Below, one piece after another: positions 21,903 through 33,893 of a DNA stretch of 64,000 nt; position 1 is the stretch's first letter; the number at the start of each line of letters is the position of its first letter. A program made the translations under genes and the position numbers. The stretch is from NCBI GenBank assembly GCA_036925085.1, contig JAUPFP010000006.1, positions 5,533,984-5,597,983 of the forward strand, given 5' to 3'. The stretch comes from Brachycybe producta. Lineage: Eukaryota; Arthropoda; Diplopoda; Playtdesmida; Andrognathidae. A model generated the notes under the pieces. That model saw only the letters and a program-made list of their open reading frames with translations. It ran no database searches and had not been told where the DNA came from.

Positions 21903-22560
21903 TTAAGAAGTTACATCACAATATTACATCAAAAAATCTCTACAAAGAGCGCTAGCATCGTTTTTCGATTGAGCCCATAAACCCAATGTTAAAGAAAAAA
22001 CGTTAATTTTTAAAATACACAGTCGTCGCAATATGTTTATTTTTCATATTTAAAATTGTCCAATATTAAGTTTTCAAAGTACAATGTACACCTTAAATAT
22101 ATGCTGATCTAGTGATATATTATAATGACAAGAAATTGGTAAGCACTGTTATATTTTTAGAAACTATTTCAAAATCATGCGAATTTCTAACTCTTATGTT
22201 AAACTCCATTGAGTACGCCCAAATAAGAAAGAAAAAAAATCCATTAAAATGCTCGTAAAATACCTAAAAAATAATTTAAAAAAAAAACAGAAAAAATCAA
22301 GACTTGCGCCAATGTGTTGGCTTCACTCTGGTTTAATTGTGTTTTTTAAAAATTATTTTTAGGTATTTTACTAGCGTTTTAATGGATGTTTTTTATTTCG
22401 GGCGTACTCAATGGAGTTTAACATAAGTTAGAAATTCGCGATTTTTAAATATTTTTTTTAAAAAATAGAAAAATACCGATTTTTTCACATTTAGAAATTA
22501 ACATTTTTTCTCGAAAAACGATGCTAACGCTCGAAGTAATTTTGTGACGTAGCCTCTTGA
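21903..22560. mobile_element. TTAA foldback family 1, copy 4
   Basis: Left end TTAAGAAGTTACATCAC; right end GTGACGTAGCCTCTTGA (TTAA decayed to TTGA). The right arm lacks the segment with the CCGCGACTG block. 658 bases. Confidence 0.9.
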
Positions 22561-23274
22561 TGTGTGCATATCGTTGCAATTGGATCTATATTAACGTGTT
22601 GTTATTTTTAATATTTTTCTTCTCTATTTGTGATTTATCTCTGTTGTGTATTGATCACTTTTGATCATTCTTATCACAAGTTGCTTCTGATGTATCTCTT
22701 TAGTAGATTTTCCCATTTGCATTTAAAAATTCATGAAAAATGCTCGAAATGCGAGTAAATAGATAAATGCACGCCTGTAGAAAGCAAAACCTTGTTTATT
22801 TCGTTCGATTTTTTGCTTTTGTTCATTTTTATGCCAATCATAATTCAGTTCTGTTATGCATTTTGGCGTCGATTTTTTATTTTATATCTGAATGTTTTGT
22901 TTTTCTTTAGGCTTTTTAAATAAAAACCCATTAGGCTTATTTGAACACTTATGTTACACTCGAAAATTGGCTGCAAAAAATGCGTCAATTTCTTACTAGA
23001 CCTACATTATACATGTATAAAAATGAAAATGGTTCCCAACACAGCAGAGCTTTCACAGCTTTATAGTGAGTATATCACCCAAGCTCAAAAGGCCCGCAAA
23101 GCCCACCTGGCCCAATATACCCATGGGCCGTGTTTTAGCCAAAGCCCATGTGCGGCCTTCAAAAGTCCAAACCTCACAAGTTCCCAAACCCCTGAAGCCT
23201 TCCAAGCTCCACAAAGCTCATGAGCATTATTCTTAAAATTGCCAGCCGAGGCCCAACCTGACCCATGAGATTTG
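22561..23274. other. No gene recognised
   Basis: AT-rich to 22,950, then a more GC-rich stretch (GCCCGCAAAGCCCACC, about 23,080-23,220) giving a 90-codon plus-strand frame of Ala/Gln/Pro/Ser bias. No family is recognised and it is probably element sequence. Confidence 0.45.
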
Positions 23275-23420
23275 GACGGCAACAAGCACAGTTTAGTTGA
23301 CTCGCTGTACTCGTGGCTGACAATGAAAACTTTGTCATCACTCATAGATCCACACGAGTCAAAGCCGAGCCCGAGCCGAACAAGTTAACAAGGGCACAAG
23401 CCCGAGCCCGATGACGCGCA
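23275..23420 (+). mobile_element. GACTCGCTGTACTCGTGGC family MITE, 3' part
   Basis: Matches the second half of the elements at 33,085, 38,632 and 48,240: GACTCGCTGTACTCGTGGC, then CACGAGTCAAAG, then a (GAGCC)-rich tail. The terminal GTGCGTTCAGAC-type end is decayed. Confidence 0.75.
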
Positions 23421-24379
23421 CAGATGTTGCGTTCTTTATAGAAAATTATTGCAAGTGTGGAAAGTTTGAAAGAACTTTGCTTCTTTTGCACTGAAGACGC
23501 ACACACTTTATAATGAATTGCCTCTAACAATAAGCCGACTAACATTTTCCAAATAATTTAAAGCTGAAAAACAAACTTGTGTTTTACTGAACACAAGTAA
23601 CTTTGATTAATGATCCAAAGTTTTATATTGAAATTATTCCGAGAATGTTTTTTTTTCCTTCTCGTAGGTCGTCTCAAAACCTTTTTAAACAGCATGTGTT
23701 CCGAATATAAATTGGTGCTGAAATTTATCAATTATAAGAATTGCTTATGAAAGCCAAAAGAAATTTGTAAGTTTGGGTTACCCAGCAACTGTTATTAGCA
23801 GTCGTTGGCTAAACATGCAAATTGAATGAGAACAGTGAAATTGAACTGTGGATACTTTATGCTTTTAAAAGGAAAATTTTAGGAGAAATTGAGGTGGAAA
23901 CCAACATAAGTTTATAAAGGTATAAAGCAACTCCATGTTAGAAAAACCGGAACGTCAAAAGTGAATTCCATAGAAAGTGCTCTTAGTTGAGTTACCTCGG
24001 TATATTTATTTATCTTGGTGAAAACGCTTCTAACTACCGTTAATTAAAAAGTCATTACTAGATAGATGATGTTATAACTAAATTAAAACTTATAAATAAA
24101 ACTTTCAGTTAAGAGCCCTAGACAACTCAGTTTGCACGTGCTGCATGCCTCCATAGACGGAATGTTAAATTAAATTCGTTGTTTCCAAATAGGTGGTCTT
24201 GATTTTAGCCACCTTAGTGCATTTAGGTTGATTTTTTTTTAACAACAATTAACCTAGAAACCTCCAGGTATTAATGGCGGTTTTTTGCAGTATTCAAAAG
24301 GGTTTTTATTTTATGCAATTTTGAATTATTCTATTTTGTTTGGCCCATGTTAAAGACCATTGACTTCAAAAAGGTCCAA
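23421..24379. other. No gene or clear element
   Basis: AT-rich sequence with no recognised feature. Confidence 0.5.
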
Positions 24380-24616
24380 AGGTAAATTCATGATGTTTCT
24401 AATTGCTGTTTAGTTGTTACAACAATTTAGGGCAACTTTAGAACCACAAAATTGACCATGTCTCATGCAGCACGTGAAACTCGGGATTACCTAGGCTCTT
24501 AAGAGCCTAGGCATTCCAGAGTTTCACGTGCCATGAGACACAGTCAATTTTGCAGTTCCAAAGTTGCACAAAAGGTTTTAGCAACCGAACGGCAATTCAA
24601 AACGTTATGAATTTAC
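24380..24616. mobile_element. 237-bp foldback centred on CTAGGCTCTTAAGAGCCTAG
   Basis: AGGTAAATTCAT on the left pairs with ATGAATTTACCT on the right. The arms (about 115 bases, roughly 80% paired) share CAACTTT, AATTGAC, TGTCTCATG and CACGTGAAACTC. The centre is a perfect 20-base palindrome with no loop. It abuts LINE sequence starting near 24,625. Confidence 0.88.
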
Positions 24617-24624
24617 CTTGTATA

Positions 24625-25256
24625 GTCCAACAAGCATTCTAAAGATGAGTTTGATTTAATATTTTTGGATTTTGCAAAAGCATTCAACACTGTAAAAGAC
24701 TTACTGCTAATTAGAAAAATGATAACTTTCAATATAAATCATGGACATCATCTTTCTTAGCCAATAGACAACAGTGTGTTCAAAATGATGGTGCTGTTTC
24801 AGACTGGGCAGAAGTAACATCCAGTGTACAGCAGGGTAGCATTATTGGTCCACTGCTTTTCATGCTGTTCATAAATGATCTGGCAGATAAGTACAGCAGT
24901 ACGATGCGTTTATTTTCTGATGATGCTGTTGTGTACAGAAGGATTACGGGAATTGTGGACATTGAAATCCTCCAAAGGGACCTTACCAGTGTTGAAAAGT
25001 GGTGCTCTGCATGACATCTACAACTATATTTGACTAAATGTAACGTTATGCAAGTCTCTCGAAAGTGGGAACCTTGCAGGGAAGCTTACACAATGGGGGA
25101 TGTTCAGCTATCCCATGTTAATAAATTCAGATATCTTGGCTTAACCTTATCAAACGACATGCTTTGGAAAGAAGACCTAACCAATGCAGTCAGTAAAGCT
25201 AACCACAGAAGTAAAAGATTATTCGAATATAGAACCTGGTTCTATTTTCAAGCCTG
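24625..25256 (+). pseudogene. Non-LTR retrotransposon reverse transcriptase, broken
   Basis: Reading frames with frameshifts and in-frame stops encode consecutive reverse-transcriptase blocks. These are FLDFAKAFNTV (palm block with Asp changed to Asn in the usual AFDTV), QQGSIIGPLLF, FINDL, and the catalytic block as FSDDAVVY (usual F/YADD), then YLGLTLSN in the thumb. About 75 residues are cleanly readable at 24,780-25,015. A TGA after CSA and a shift near 24,725 show it is dead. The endonuclease and 5' part are absent. Block style suggests a Jockey/CR1/L2-group LINE; the clade is not certain. It was probably a source of reverse transcription in this genome, with no role for the neighbouring gene. 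Confidence 0.88.
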
Positions 25257-25949
25257 ACCTCATTTTAACACATAAGCAAACACCCATTGTTTATTGACTG
25301 TTGCATTCAACAATTGCAATAAACATCATTGCTGCAGCTTTTCTCATGGAAATTTCCAGCAACAAATGGGAAGCAAGCTTCAGTTGCTACAACTGGTTTT
25401 GTTGTGTGTAAATTGCACAGTGTGTCATCAGCTTTATACAGTAACTTCATTGCACACAAAAAATGTCTGTAACATGTAGTTTAAACAGATTTGTGCAGTC
25501 ATTTCCTGTGTATGTGCCTTTTGAAACTTTTTTTTACCAACTTATTCGAAACGAATGGATAAAAAAGGATTAGCCATATCGAAACGCTCGTATAAGCTTT
25601 TATTATATGGCACATTTGAGTAAAAATAGTTAAGAATTAAGTGTATCTATATCCTACTTTCATTTTTACTTTTTACATTGGTCCATGTGCCATTGTCAAA
25701 ACTATTGTATACGGATAATAATAGGTTCAGTCAGAATTAACTATTAAGCCAGGATGGTTAAGCTATTTCATTTAGACCTAATGGAATTTTCTTTTTCGCT
25801 TCAAATTCGAATTGTTCTAATTAAACAGCATCTCATCTGTCAACTGAAAAAAAAAGAAATCTTTATTGGAATTGAGTTTGGCTAAAGTGCTTTTTCTATA
25901 TATCATGAGTGAGGCAGGTAAAATGCGTCTTATATATACAATTGTATGT
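25257..25949. other. No gene seen
   Basis: AT-rich. The LINE reading stops at AAGCCTGACCTCATTTT, possibly another DNA-element insertion, but no right-hand partner end was found. Confidence 0.45.
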
Positions 25950-26698
25950 TTAAAAGGCTACATCGCAAAATTGCTTCGAAAAATCTTTGCAAAGAGCGCT
26001 AGCATCGTTTTTCAATTGAGCCCATGCATAAACACAATGTTAAAGAAAAAATGTTAATTTTTAAAATACACAGTCGCGGAAATGTTTATTTTTCATATTT
26101 AAAGTTTTGTCCAATTTTGAATGTTCAAATTGCAATGTGCACCTTAAATATATGCTGATCCAGTGATAGAATGACGAAAAATTATTAAGTGCGGTTATAC
26201 AGGTTAAGCAAAAAACATCCCTTAAAAATGCTTATAAAAATACATAAAAAATAATTAAAAACAAAACAAAACAGAAAAAGCAGCACGTGCGCTAATGTGT
26301 TGGCTTCACTGCGGTTTAATTGTGGTTTTTTAAAATTATTTTTAGGTATTTTAGGAGCATTTTAATGGATGTGGTTTTGCTTATGAGCGAGTACTCGATG
26401 GAGTTTAATATAATAGTTAGTAATTCGCGATTTTAAAATACTTTTTAAAAATATAACCGCACTTACCAATTTTTTGTCACTCTTATTTCTCGATCCGCAT
26501 ATATTGAAGGTGCTCATTGCACTTTGAAAACTTAATATTGGACAACTTTAAATATGAAAAATCAACATATTGCCGCCGCGACTGTGTATTATAAAAATTA
26601 ACATTTTTCTTTAACTAAGTCTATGGGCTCAATAGAAAAACGATGCTAGCGCTCTTTGCGAAGATTTTTCGAAGTAATTTTGCGATGTAGCCTTTTAA
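25950..26698. mobile_element. TTAA foldback family 1, copy 5 (matching diverged ends)
   Basis: 749 bases. Ends TTAAAAGGCTACATCGC and GCGATGTAGCCTTTTAA: both arms carry the same variant (AAAAGG instead of AGAGG, CGC instead of CAC). The terminal CTTCGAAAAATCTT..GCAAAGAGCGCTAGCATC block is nearly intact in both arms. Confidence 0.94.
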
Positions 26699-27826
26699 GA
26701 AATTGCAAAAGTTACAGATTTGAAATTGATCTAGTTGTTAACAAAAGTAGGCCTACAAAAATTTAGTTACAAAAAAAAATAACATTTGGCCTATAATTAA
26801 CAATTTTTAAAACGTTTAAAGTTCCTTTAACAATAATTAAGCAATTCACATAAGAAGTTATTGTTTTAATGTTTCAATTTTGTTATAAACAGTTTAAACT
26901 TTGTTTTCATTATAAAAGTTAACTTTCATTATGAAAACTGTGGTTACCTTTTAAACAACGGTTAAACGACAGGTTACTTAATTAATTGTAGTTAAAAAAG
27001 ATAATATCAGCTAATTTTCAAGTGGAAACAACTGTGTTTAAATTAACCATAGACTATGGTTAATTTTTTAGTATGGTCCATAGTAAAATGTACCAACAGT
27101 GCATCTTAACAACATAGTTAACCACATTAATGCATCATTAAAACGGTTTCTTAGCAGAGAGTTGGCCTAAAAATAGAGAGGTGGCTGATGAAAGTGTAAA
27201 CTACAAGATTTAGCATCATCTAACAGGAAGTCACACAACATGATTTTATTAAATTCATTTTCCAGAAATAGAAAATGCATAAAAGTGGCTCGACTACAGT
27301 TAACTGTAACCTTGGTTATGTAAATGCAATTAACTTTAAAAGTGGAAATGAGATATTAGAATTTGTAGCTAACAATTATATAAAATGTCAAATGTGTAAA
27401 TATTACACGTAGTTCATGCCATGAGGTAATGCAAGAAGCAATGCAAAGTTCAAAACTGAAATCAATGATATTTCAGTAACTGCATTATCCTCGTGCAAAT
27501 ACCTCGTTTTCACCCTAAAAAAATTAACTGCAGTTAAGAAGTTAACCACAGTTAATTTTCTAATGAAAACAAATCTGGTTATATTAACCTTGGTTAAATT
27601 TATGAACAATGAAGTTAACTAAACTCCATTTGACACAGTATGGTTAATCCACATTATTGAATGCTTAATTATACAGTATGCACATCACTTCCTGTGTTAA
27701 AACAAGATTAGCCTACAAACAGCATGGTGGATATAGTCAGAGCATTCTGATTTTGACAGAGAATGAGGAATGAACATTTTACAAAAAGCACAACTGTTTA
27801 ACAGAAATTGAAACTGAACAGGAAGC
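26699..27826. repeat. Region rich in inverted TTAAC/GTTAA motifs, probable foldback fragments
   Basis: TTAACCATAGACTATGGTTAA near 27,045-27,066 is a palindrome. CTGCAGTTAAGAAGTTAACCACAGTTAA near 27,528-27,556 and GTAACCTTGGTTATGTAA at 27,307 recur, the latter also at about 28,150. No coding sequence. Confidence 0.5.
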
Positions 27827-28150
27827 AACCGGTTGGCCTATGGCAGAGGGATCTTAAGATCCAAGTGCTGCAAGATGCATTGTCAACATATAATTACAAA
27901 AAATAACCTGCATTGCAAATATAAAAAATATAAATGCAGGCATGAAAATTTAAACCCACAATTCATTAATTACATCATCAATAGCCTGTTTGGGAAGAGC
28001 ATTCCATTGTATAACCTCGGAAAAAAAGACCAGTAATAAGTTATTATTGGCAAAAATCTCTCTAATTTTTCTTGAGTGGGTCACCCATTTCCACATACAA
28101 TGCTTTACATTTATCAGTAGACTGTGGTTTGGGACTTTGACCACGTACAA
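27827..28150 (-). pseudogene. LINE C-terminal/3' fragment
   Basis: On the minus strand one frame reads VIQWNALPKQAIDD, the Trp-Asn-x-Leu-Pro signature seen near the C-terminus of many non-LTR retrotransposon polymerase ORFs. The 3' part (minus-strand CCCTCTGCCATAGGCC) is shared with the element at 63.67 kb. Strongly 5'-truncated. Confidence 0.7.
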
Positions 28151-29411
28151 CTATAACCTTTGTTATGTAACTGCAGTTAATTTTTGTAGTAGAAATGATG
28201 AGGTGGCAGAAGTGAGAGAGCGATCTTACAATGCTTCTGAACTATGTAATGGTGTGAAGCAGGCTTTATACCGTTTCTGAAATTTATATCATTGAACTGG
28301 AGACGTTTTACCTGCGTCGCATTGTACATACTAAACTTTTGACATATAGAAGAGAGAAACTAGAAATGCCATGCTGTCCATTATATGTTATGAACATATA
28401 CAATATATTAGTAGATATCACAGTGTGAGATGTTTGAATCGAACTATGTTGAATTGAGAAACTTCTTTTGGTTTGAGAAAAAAAATATGAAGCTATCAAA
28501 TAAGATGCTTGTTTTTAGACTTATATGCTGTATTTATTTATACTGTACAGAGGTTGATGTTGCAGTTATTTTGTTCTCTCGATATATAGTAAGAATCCAA
28601 AATAGGATAGAAAGCTCCTGTGATACAATTTAATTTAATTGTGCCTTAACTTCCTCAGTGGAATGGAAAAGTAAATACGTCCACCACACATCTCTTAACT
28701 TCCATACCATGCATTTGACATGTTGAAGATGCTACAATAGACTTACATAGACTTCTATTGGCATCATTTTGAAAAGCTATTGTATAGGTCTTTTTTTTTT
28801 GGGTATTGCATTAAAGACGTGTGCTCAAAGTAATCAACGTCAATCTTTAGATAGATCTTTGGAGACACTTTTATAGTATGTATTTATATAGGTACTAAGG
28901 CAGTGACCGCTCACTGACAGATTTTCTGATAAAAGGATTCGCTAGAATTGGCTCTAGTTACTTTTCTTATTAACTTAGACCTATAACGTTGGCCTACTTT
29001 ATTTACAGGGTGCTTTCAATGGCACTGCTAGCGAGTTAACCACTTAGCAATAAACAGACTTAATACTGTGTTGCTTAATGCTCGAGAATTAATTTAAGAC
29101 ACAAAAACGTGGGTATGTTTGCACATGTAGGCCTACTTTGCTACAGTAAGATCCGGTTGTGGATATTTACAGCAAGGGTAATTAACTGTTTTGGAATGAT
29201 TAATTTGTTTTTTTACTCTTCAACTTTCTAACAAACTTCAGATTTTGTTTTAAAGTTACCAAGAAAAAGGCTGTATTTGAATGTAGTATATTACTTATAA
29301 TAGTTTTTAAAGAACCACTCAACTTTAGGTTTAGTTCAGGGTTTCTTAACCTGAGAGGGGGCTATTTATATCTTTTTGGGGCATCAGAACCAAATAATGG
29401 GGGTATGGAGG
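28151..29411. other. No gene seen
   Basis: AT-rich; includes TAGGCCTAC-type short words common across the window. Confidence 0.5.
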
Positions 29412-29706
29412 CAAAATCGCGAATTTTTAACTCTTTATGTTAAACTCCATTGAGTAGGCGCAAAAAACATCCATTAAAAATGGTCATAAAAATCACTCGA
29501 TCCGCGTATATTTAAGGTGCAAATTGCACTTTGAAAACTTAATATTGGACAACTTTTAATATGAAAAATAAACATATTGCCGCCGCGACTGTGTATTTTA
29601 AAAATTAACGTTTTTTTAACATCGGGTATATGGGCTCAATAAAAAAAACGATGCTAGCGCTCTTTGTGGAGATTTTTCAAAGTAATTTTGCGATGTAGCC
29701 ACTTGA
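29412..29706 (+). mobile_element. TTAA foldback family 1, copy 6 (left arm mostly missing)
   Basis: Starts inside an arm (AAAATCGCGAATTTTTAACTC), jumps over the centre, then the complete right arm follows to GCGATGTAGCCACTTGA. The terminal TTAA is decayed. Confidence 0.88.
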
Positions 29707-31028
29707 ATGCGTCCCTGGAACTTTTACGCCGTAGGCTACCGCCTAAGTTCACCTAATGGACAGGCGAGCCCTGCTGACCTGATATTCTTGGTTAATTTTC
29801 TATATGTGTGTCCCTCGCTTTTTAGTCTTATTTTGTCGAGCAAAAACTGACAACAAAAGAAAGGAATTAACATGAACAGATGATTTAAGTTAACGTGTAT
29901 TCTACGAGTTTATTATATTTGCGCTCCTTGCATGTATTTTTAATAATTAGCTAATGACCCAGTGACTTAGGATTATTTATAGAAGTCACAAGGGCACGTC
30001 TTTTTTGAAAAAAAGGTTTTACTAATTCTGACAGGTCATCATTTGACGTTCCTAATTAGTGCCCTTTAAATTATAATAAGAGATTCAAGGAACCCTTTGT
30101 AGGCTGTTGCATTTGTGTTTTGTATAGGCTTATTTGTAAGCTGCGTTTGGCTTCCCAACAAAAAAAAAACAATGAATGGACATTTCCAGAAATATTTTTA
30201 TTATTACAGTAGAACGTCGATTATCGGAATTATTGTTAATCATCGTCAATTTTACATTGTGATTCTTCCGTTGCGTTCGAACAAAGTTGTGCCTATACGG
30301 CTGTTGGCCTTCCAAGTTAGAAGTTACTGAGTAATTAATCAAATTCTCAAAAAAAATAATCACATTGGGTGCATTCGAACAGCACAATGTATTTGAACGC
30401 ATATTACACTATATACCAGCTGAATCCTATAATGGAGCGCCTTTTCAAATGCACCCATTGTCTGAATTTGAAAAGAAATAAAATTCCGAAACAAAAAATA
30501 AATGCATAATGAACGAAAAATAATATGATATGAATTTAGAATTTTTTTTGTCAAAGTTGCAAAAAAGGCTGACTGACAGATTTAAAATATAGAAATGTAT
30601 TAGGAATTATTTATCAAAGATTAAAATGGGCATTCAGCTAACCTTCATTTGTAAAATTATGCTTTATTAATATTTGATATCTATTTCTCTATCTGCATTT
30701 CAATAAATAAAAAAAATACATTAAAAGCACATTTTTGAAATCCAAAAAGAAAACATTTTACTTTTATTTTTTAAAAAAAAAATGCTTTTGTGTGTTGCCA
30801 AATAACAATAATCGATATGGATCATCTGAGAGAAAGAGGGTAATTTGAAACAGATGGAAGAAAAGAAGCAACGGAAAGTAGTGATGATGACAACTTCAAT
30901 CATAATTTTAAATGCACTTTTCATTCTAAAATATTTCCTATATTATTATTTTCTTTATATTTATTATTATTATTTATCAGAGAAAGTCTCACGCAGGCAT
31001 AAGAAAATATCACAGAATTTCTCTTTGT
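29707..31028. other. No gene; one pogo-like terminal repeat
   Basis: At 30,208 ACAGTAGAACGTCGATTATCGG matches the inverted end near 40,780-40,801, a pogo/Tigger-type terminus. No partner end was found nearby. The rest is AT-rich. Confidence 0.5.
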
Positions 31029-31390
31029 AAGGCTTGGTTTATACTGTCTTGCTAAGCGCTGAAGCAGTCTTGCGAAGCTTCCTAAATGACGGCAGAGCTT
31101 CAGGTTTTTTGCCTTCGCCAGAGAATGAAAAGCTAGCTTTGAAATTGTTCAGCTTTTCAAAGCTTAGCAATTCAAAGCACCAATCATGAAACGGATACAC
31201 GAATGTGGTGAACCTGTCACACCTTTTTTTTTCTTCCAGAAGGGGAAGGGTTCTATTGTTTTGTTTAGGAAATATTGTGAAGCTTTCAAGACCACGTGTT
31301 TGTATGAACAAGCTAAGCTTTGGGGAGCTAATTTTATACAAGCTTCAAAGCTTGCAAATCTTAGCAAAGTTTGCAGTATAAACCTACCTT
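31029..31390. mobile_element. MITE with GGTTTATACTG terminal repeats
   Basis: Left AAGGCTTGGTTTATACTG and right CAGTATAAACCTACCTT form imperfect ~17-bp terminal inverted repeats. Subterminal AAGCTT/TTAGCAAAG motifs are repeated. About 362 bases; no coding sequence. Confidence 0.72.
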
Positions 31391-31397
31391 AAGGAAT

Positions 31398-32086
31398 TTA
31401 AAGCTGCGTGCAGACCAAGCTAGCGAGATTTTCTAGAACAGTTCGCAAACAGAAACGGAACCCGGTTTAGACAGGAGCTCGCGAACAGTTCTAGAGCTGT
31501 TCGCAAACTGATACAAAGTTCGCTCTTGAGGCGCAGTGGCGTAGCTAGGTTTTGGTTGCGCCCCCTGCTGCTTAAAACATTGCGGCCCCTTTGCCAGTCC
31601 AAACTGCCTGTGAGCTTGGCTCGCCAGTCGAGCAACTCGTGAATACAAGCAGCTTGGTTGGTTCTCGGTCCGAACCATCACCAACTGTGGGTTTTTGCAA
31701 CGAAGACAAACGGGTTCACATTATCAGTTGGGATGTCGTTCGTGACAGAAAAGAGACAGGAATGCTGCTCGCGAGAAATGAGATAGGGGTTGACTACCTC
31801 ATTTGCTCACGAGGGTGATTGTCATGTTCTACGGTTCGAAGGGCGTTCGTGGCGTGATCGCGGGATACAAATTGTGGCGAGCAATGCATGAAATGTTACA
31901 TTACAGGCAAACAATTTTAACAAAGCGAACTCTTGACGAACCAACAAAGAAATTCTCGATAGCTGTTCGCCGTGCGAACGCGAACACGCAATTTTTTTTT
32001 TGGTATAGACGTTATGCTCGCTAGCAGCTATCGAACAGTTCCCGAGCGGTTCGCGAACATCTAATTTTGGTCTGTACGCGGCTTAA
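31398..32086. mobile_element. TTAA-bounded MITE with GCAGACCAA terminal repeats
   Basis: Left TTAAAGCTGCGTGCAGACCAA-type end (first 20 bases) and right TTGGTCTGTACGCGGCTTAA form inverted repeats of about 19 bp. Subterminal TTCGCAAAC/GTTCGCGAAC motifs are repeated in both orientations. It contains GTGGCGTAGCTAGG and GCTTAAAACATTGCG at 31,541-31,588, a nested copy of the element at 14,214. It lies only 7 bases from the preceding MITE. Confidence 0.75.
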
Positions 32087-32682
32087 CAGAATCTCCATAT
32101 ATTGTTCTGTGCAAAGGACCACAAAAATATTCTGATTTTTTTTATTTCTATGTCTAATTTCTTCTGGGTTTTCAGTATTTGTTATTCTGCCCATATTTTT
32201 TATACCATTAATATTTTGATAGCACAATTTTACTGTACTATTTTTAAACGTTGGCGTACTATTAATTTATTTTTAAAGTTGTCTTTAAACAGCTGTGTAA
32301 ACAGATTTCTTTATTAATTTTCTGTGTACATTTTAATCATGGCATTATTGCAAACGAGTTGATTGTCATAGGCAGGAGCCCTTTCTTCTACTTGTTAGAA
32401 TTAAAGGTAGATTTTAGGCTGAAATTAAAATTTGAACAGAACAACACTGACAAACAGCCCGGAGGGCTTATGAGTCCAATTGCAGCAGAAAAAAACAACA
32501 ATAATAAGGTAAACAAACCCCAATAGAATACTGTATTTTCCCAATGCACATGAATACAACTACGCCCTAATTTAAGATGCAGTATTATAAATTATATAAG
32601 CTTTTATATATGCGTTTTTTGTGTTTTTTTTATGTACAAGTATTTTGCTTTTGTCTTAACGGGACGCACACTGCAGTGACTA
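32087..32682. other. No gene seen
   Basis: AT-rich spacer with no recognised feature. Confidence 0.5.
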
Positions 32683-33083
32683 TTAAAGGTGTGATTCTTC
32701 CGGTGCGTCTGCAGACGGCGTCTGCGTCATGGGGGCCTGCAGCCGGACTGCTTTCAATAGTTCTTTATGTGAGCAGTTCCTCTAGTGCGTCTGTGTCTGA
32801 CAACCAGAGCGTGCGGCCGGAGTCTATAGGCTACTGTGCAACTGGCATCTACATGTATACTGCTGGAGAGCAGCACAGATGCAGACACAGTGAAAAAAGG
32901 GTATTTTTTGCCGAGTTTCTTTGTGCTTGTTGTAGTTGTATTATTGGCATGTCTACGTGTCAGAAAATGCAAGTTGACAATTGACTGATGATACTAGCAT
33001 CAGGAGAGACTCCTTTTCCTTGGCTGCGAGATGCACCAGAGGAATCACGCGGGCGACGCAAACGCGACTATGGACGCATTTAA
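32683..33083. mobile_element. TTAA-bounded MITE, CTTCCGG(T/C)GCGTCTGCAGAC family, copy 1
   Basis: Begins TTAAAGGTGTGATTCTTCCGG and ends with GGACGCATTTAA. A second copy starts at 36,159 with shared blocks CAATAGTTCTTTAT, ACGCAGATGCAG-like, TGGCTGCGAGA(T/C)GCACCAGAGGAATCACGCG. It explains the 135-codon frame here, which is not a gene. The next element starts directly at its right-hand TTAA. Confidence 0.8.
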
Positions 33084-33302
33084 AGGTACATTCAGACTAC
33101 TCTTGCTTTGTACGCGGGCTCAGTGAGGTGGATCGTCGACAAGTCCGATTAATGTACACGGTAACACACGTCACGAATAATGCAAGCCAGGGGCTCATCT
33201 GGCTTTGCTTTGGTGTTGGTACATCAAAAAGGTACCCATCAATACTTGCAAGTCATTGGACGGGAACAAGATTCAATGAGCACAGTTTAATTCTATATGC
33301 TT
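33080..33302 (+). mobile_element. GACTCGCTGTACTCGTGGC family MITE, left half (split by LINE)
   Basis: Begins TTAAAGGTACATTCAGACTAC and runs through GGGGCTCATCTGGCT and ACTTGCAAGTCATTGGACGG to GAGCACAGTTTAATT, where LINE sequence interrupts. The other half resumes near 33,672. Confidence 0.85.
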
Positions 33303-33674
33303 CTTTGCTTCAGGAACTAAAATGGGAATCATTAGCAGGCCGAAGAATTGACCAAAGCCTTGGCCCTTTTCGGAAGTTTACTGGCAGATGATAATATTGC
33401 CCTACGTACTTAATGACTTATTAAACATACATTCTCATAAGGGAAAACACGGGCATTCAAAGACTAAACAAAAATGAATGGCTAGAACTGATGCATATTT
33501 TTGGTATTCTATAGAATTCTCTTAAAGTTGGTAGTTCTTTTTTAGGATGACGATTTCCATTCAACAATGATGTCTTGTTTTACCTGAATGACAATCATTT
33601 GTGATCGGGGGCAATCCCTTCTGCCACATGGCTTTTAAGCTGATTGCAGGTGTACTGAGTTGAATTGTATTGAA
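33303..33674 (+). pseudogene. LINE 3' end inserted into a MITE
   Basis: The plus strand begins with a C-terminal polymerase-ORF block LQELKWESLAGRR (typical Leu-x-Trp-x-x-Leu-x-x-Arg-Arg LINE tail). It continues through a 3' region shared with copies at 37.7, 43.6 and 45.7 kb (CATTTGTGATCGGGGGCAAT; GCTGATTGCAGGTGTACTGA). It ends in TTGAATTGTATTGAAT, a short-repeat 3' tail. It is 5'-truncated. The flanking MITE reads GTTTAATT on the left and AATTGACTCG on the right, so AATT may be the target duplication. Confidence 0.82.
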
Positions 33675-33893
33675 TAATTGACTCGCTGTACTCGTGGCAT
33701 ATTTCTCTCAACAATGACTGCATGATAATAAAAGTTGCACTGGTAATCAAAATTTCATCATCGCTCATCGGATCCGTACAAGTCAAAGCTTCTAGAGCAA
33801 CTGAACTCTCAACTTTCACTTGACAAGAGCACGAGTTCGAGCCGGAGATGTCAATAAGGGCACGAGCACGAGTAGTCTGAACGCGCACCCTAA
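33672..33893 (+). mobile_element. GACTCGCTGTACTCGTGGC family MITE, right half
   Basis: Continues AATTGACTCGCTGTACTCGTGG, CATCGCTCATCGGATCCG, GAGTCAAAGC, then GAG/CAC-rich sequence to the end AGTAGTCTGAACGCGCACCC. This is the inverted partner of the left end (ATTCAGACTAC). Confidence 0.87.

Noticed and set aside
32577-33391. Two 135-136 codon plus-strand frames
   Set aside because: They cover MITE sequence seen again at 36 kb and 48 kb; only the last 30 codons of the second are LINE-derived coding sequence.
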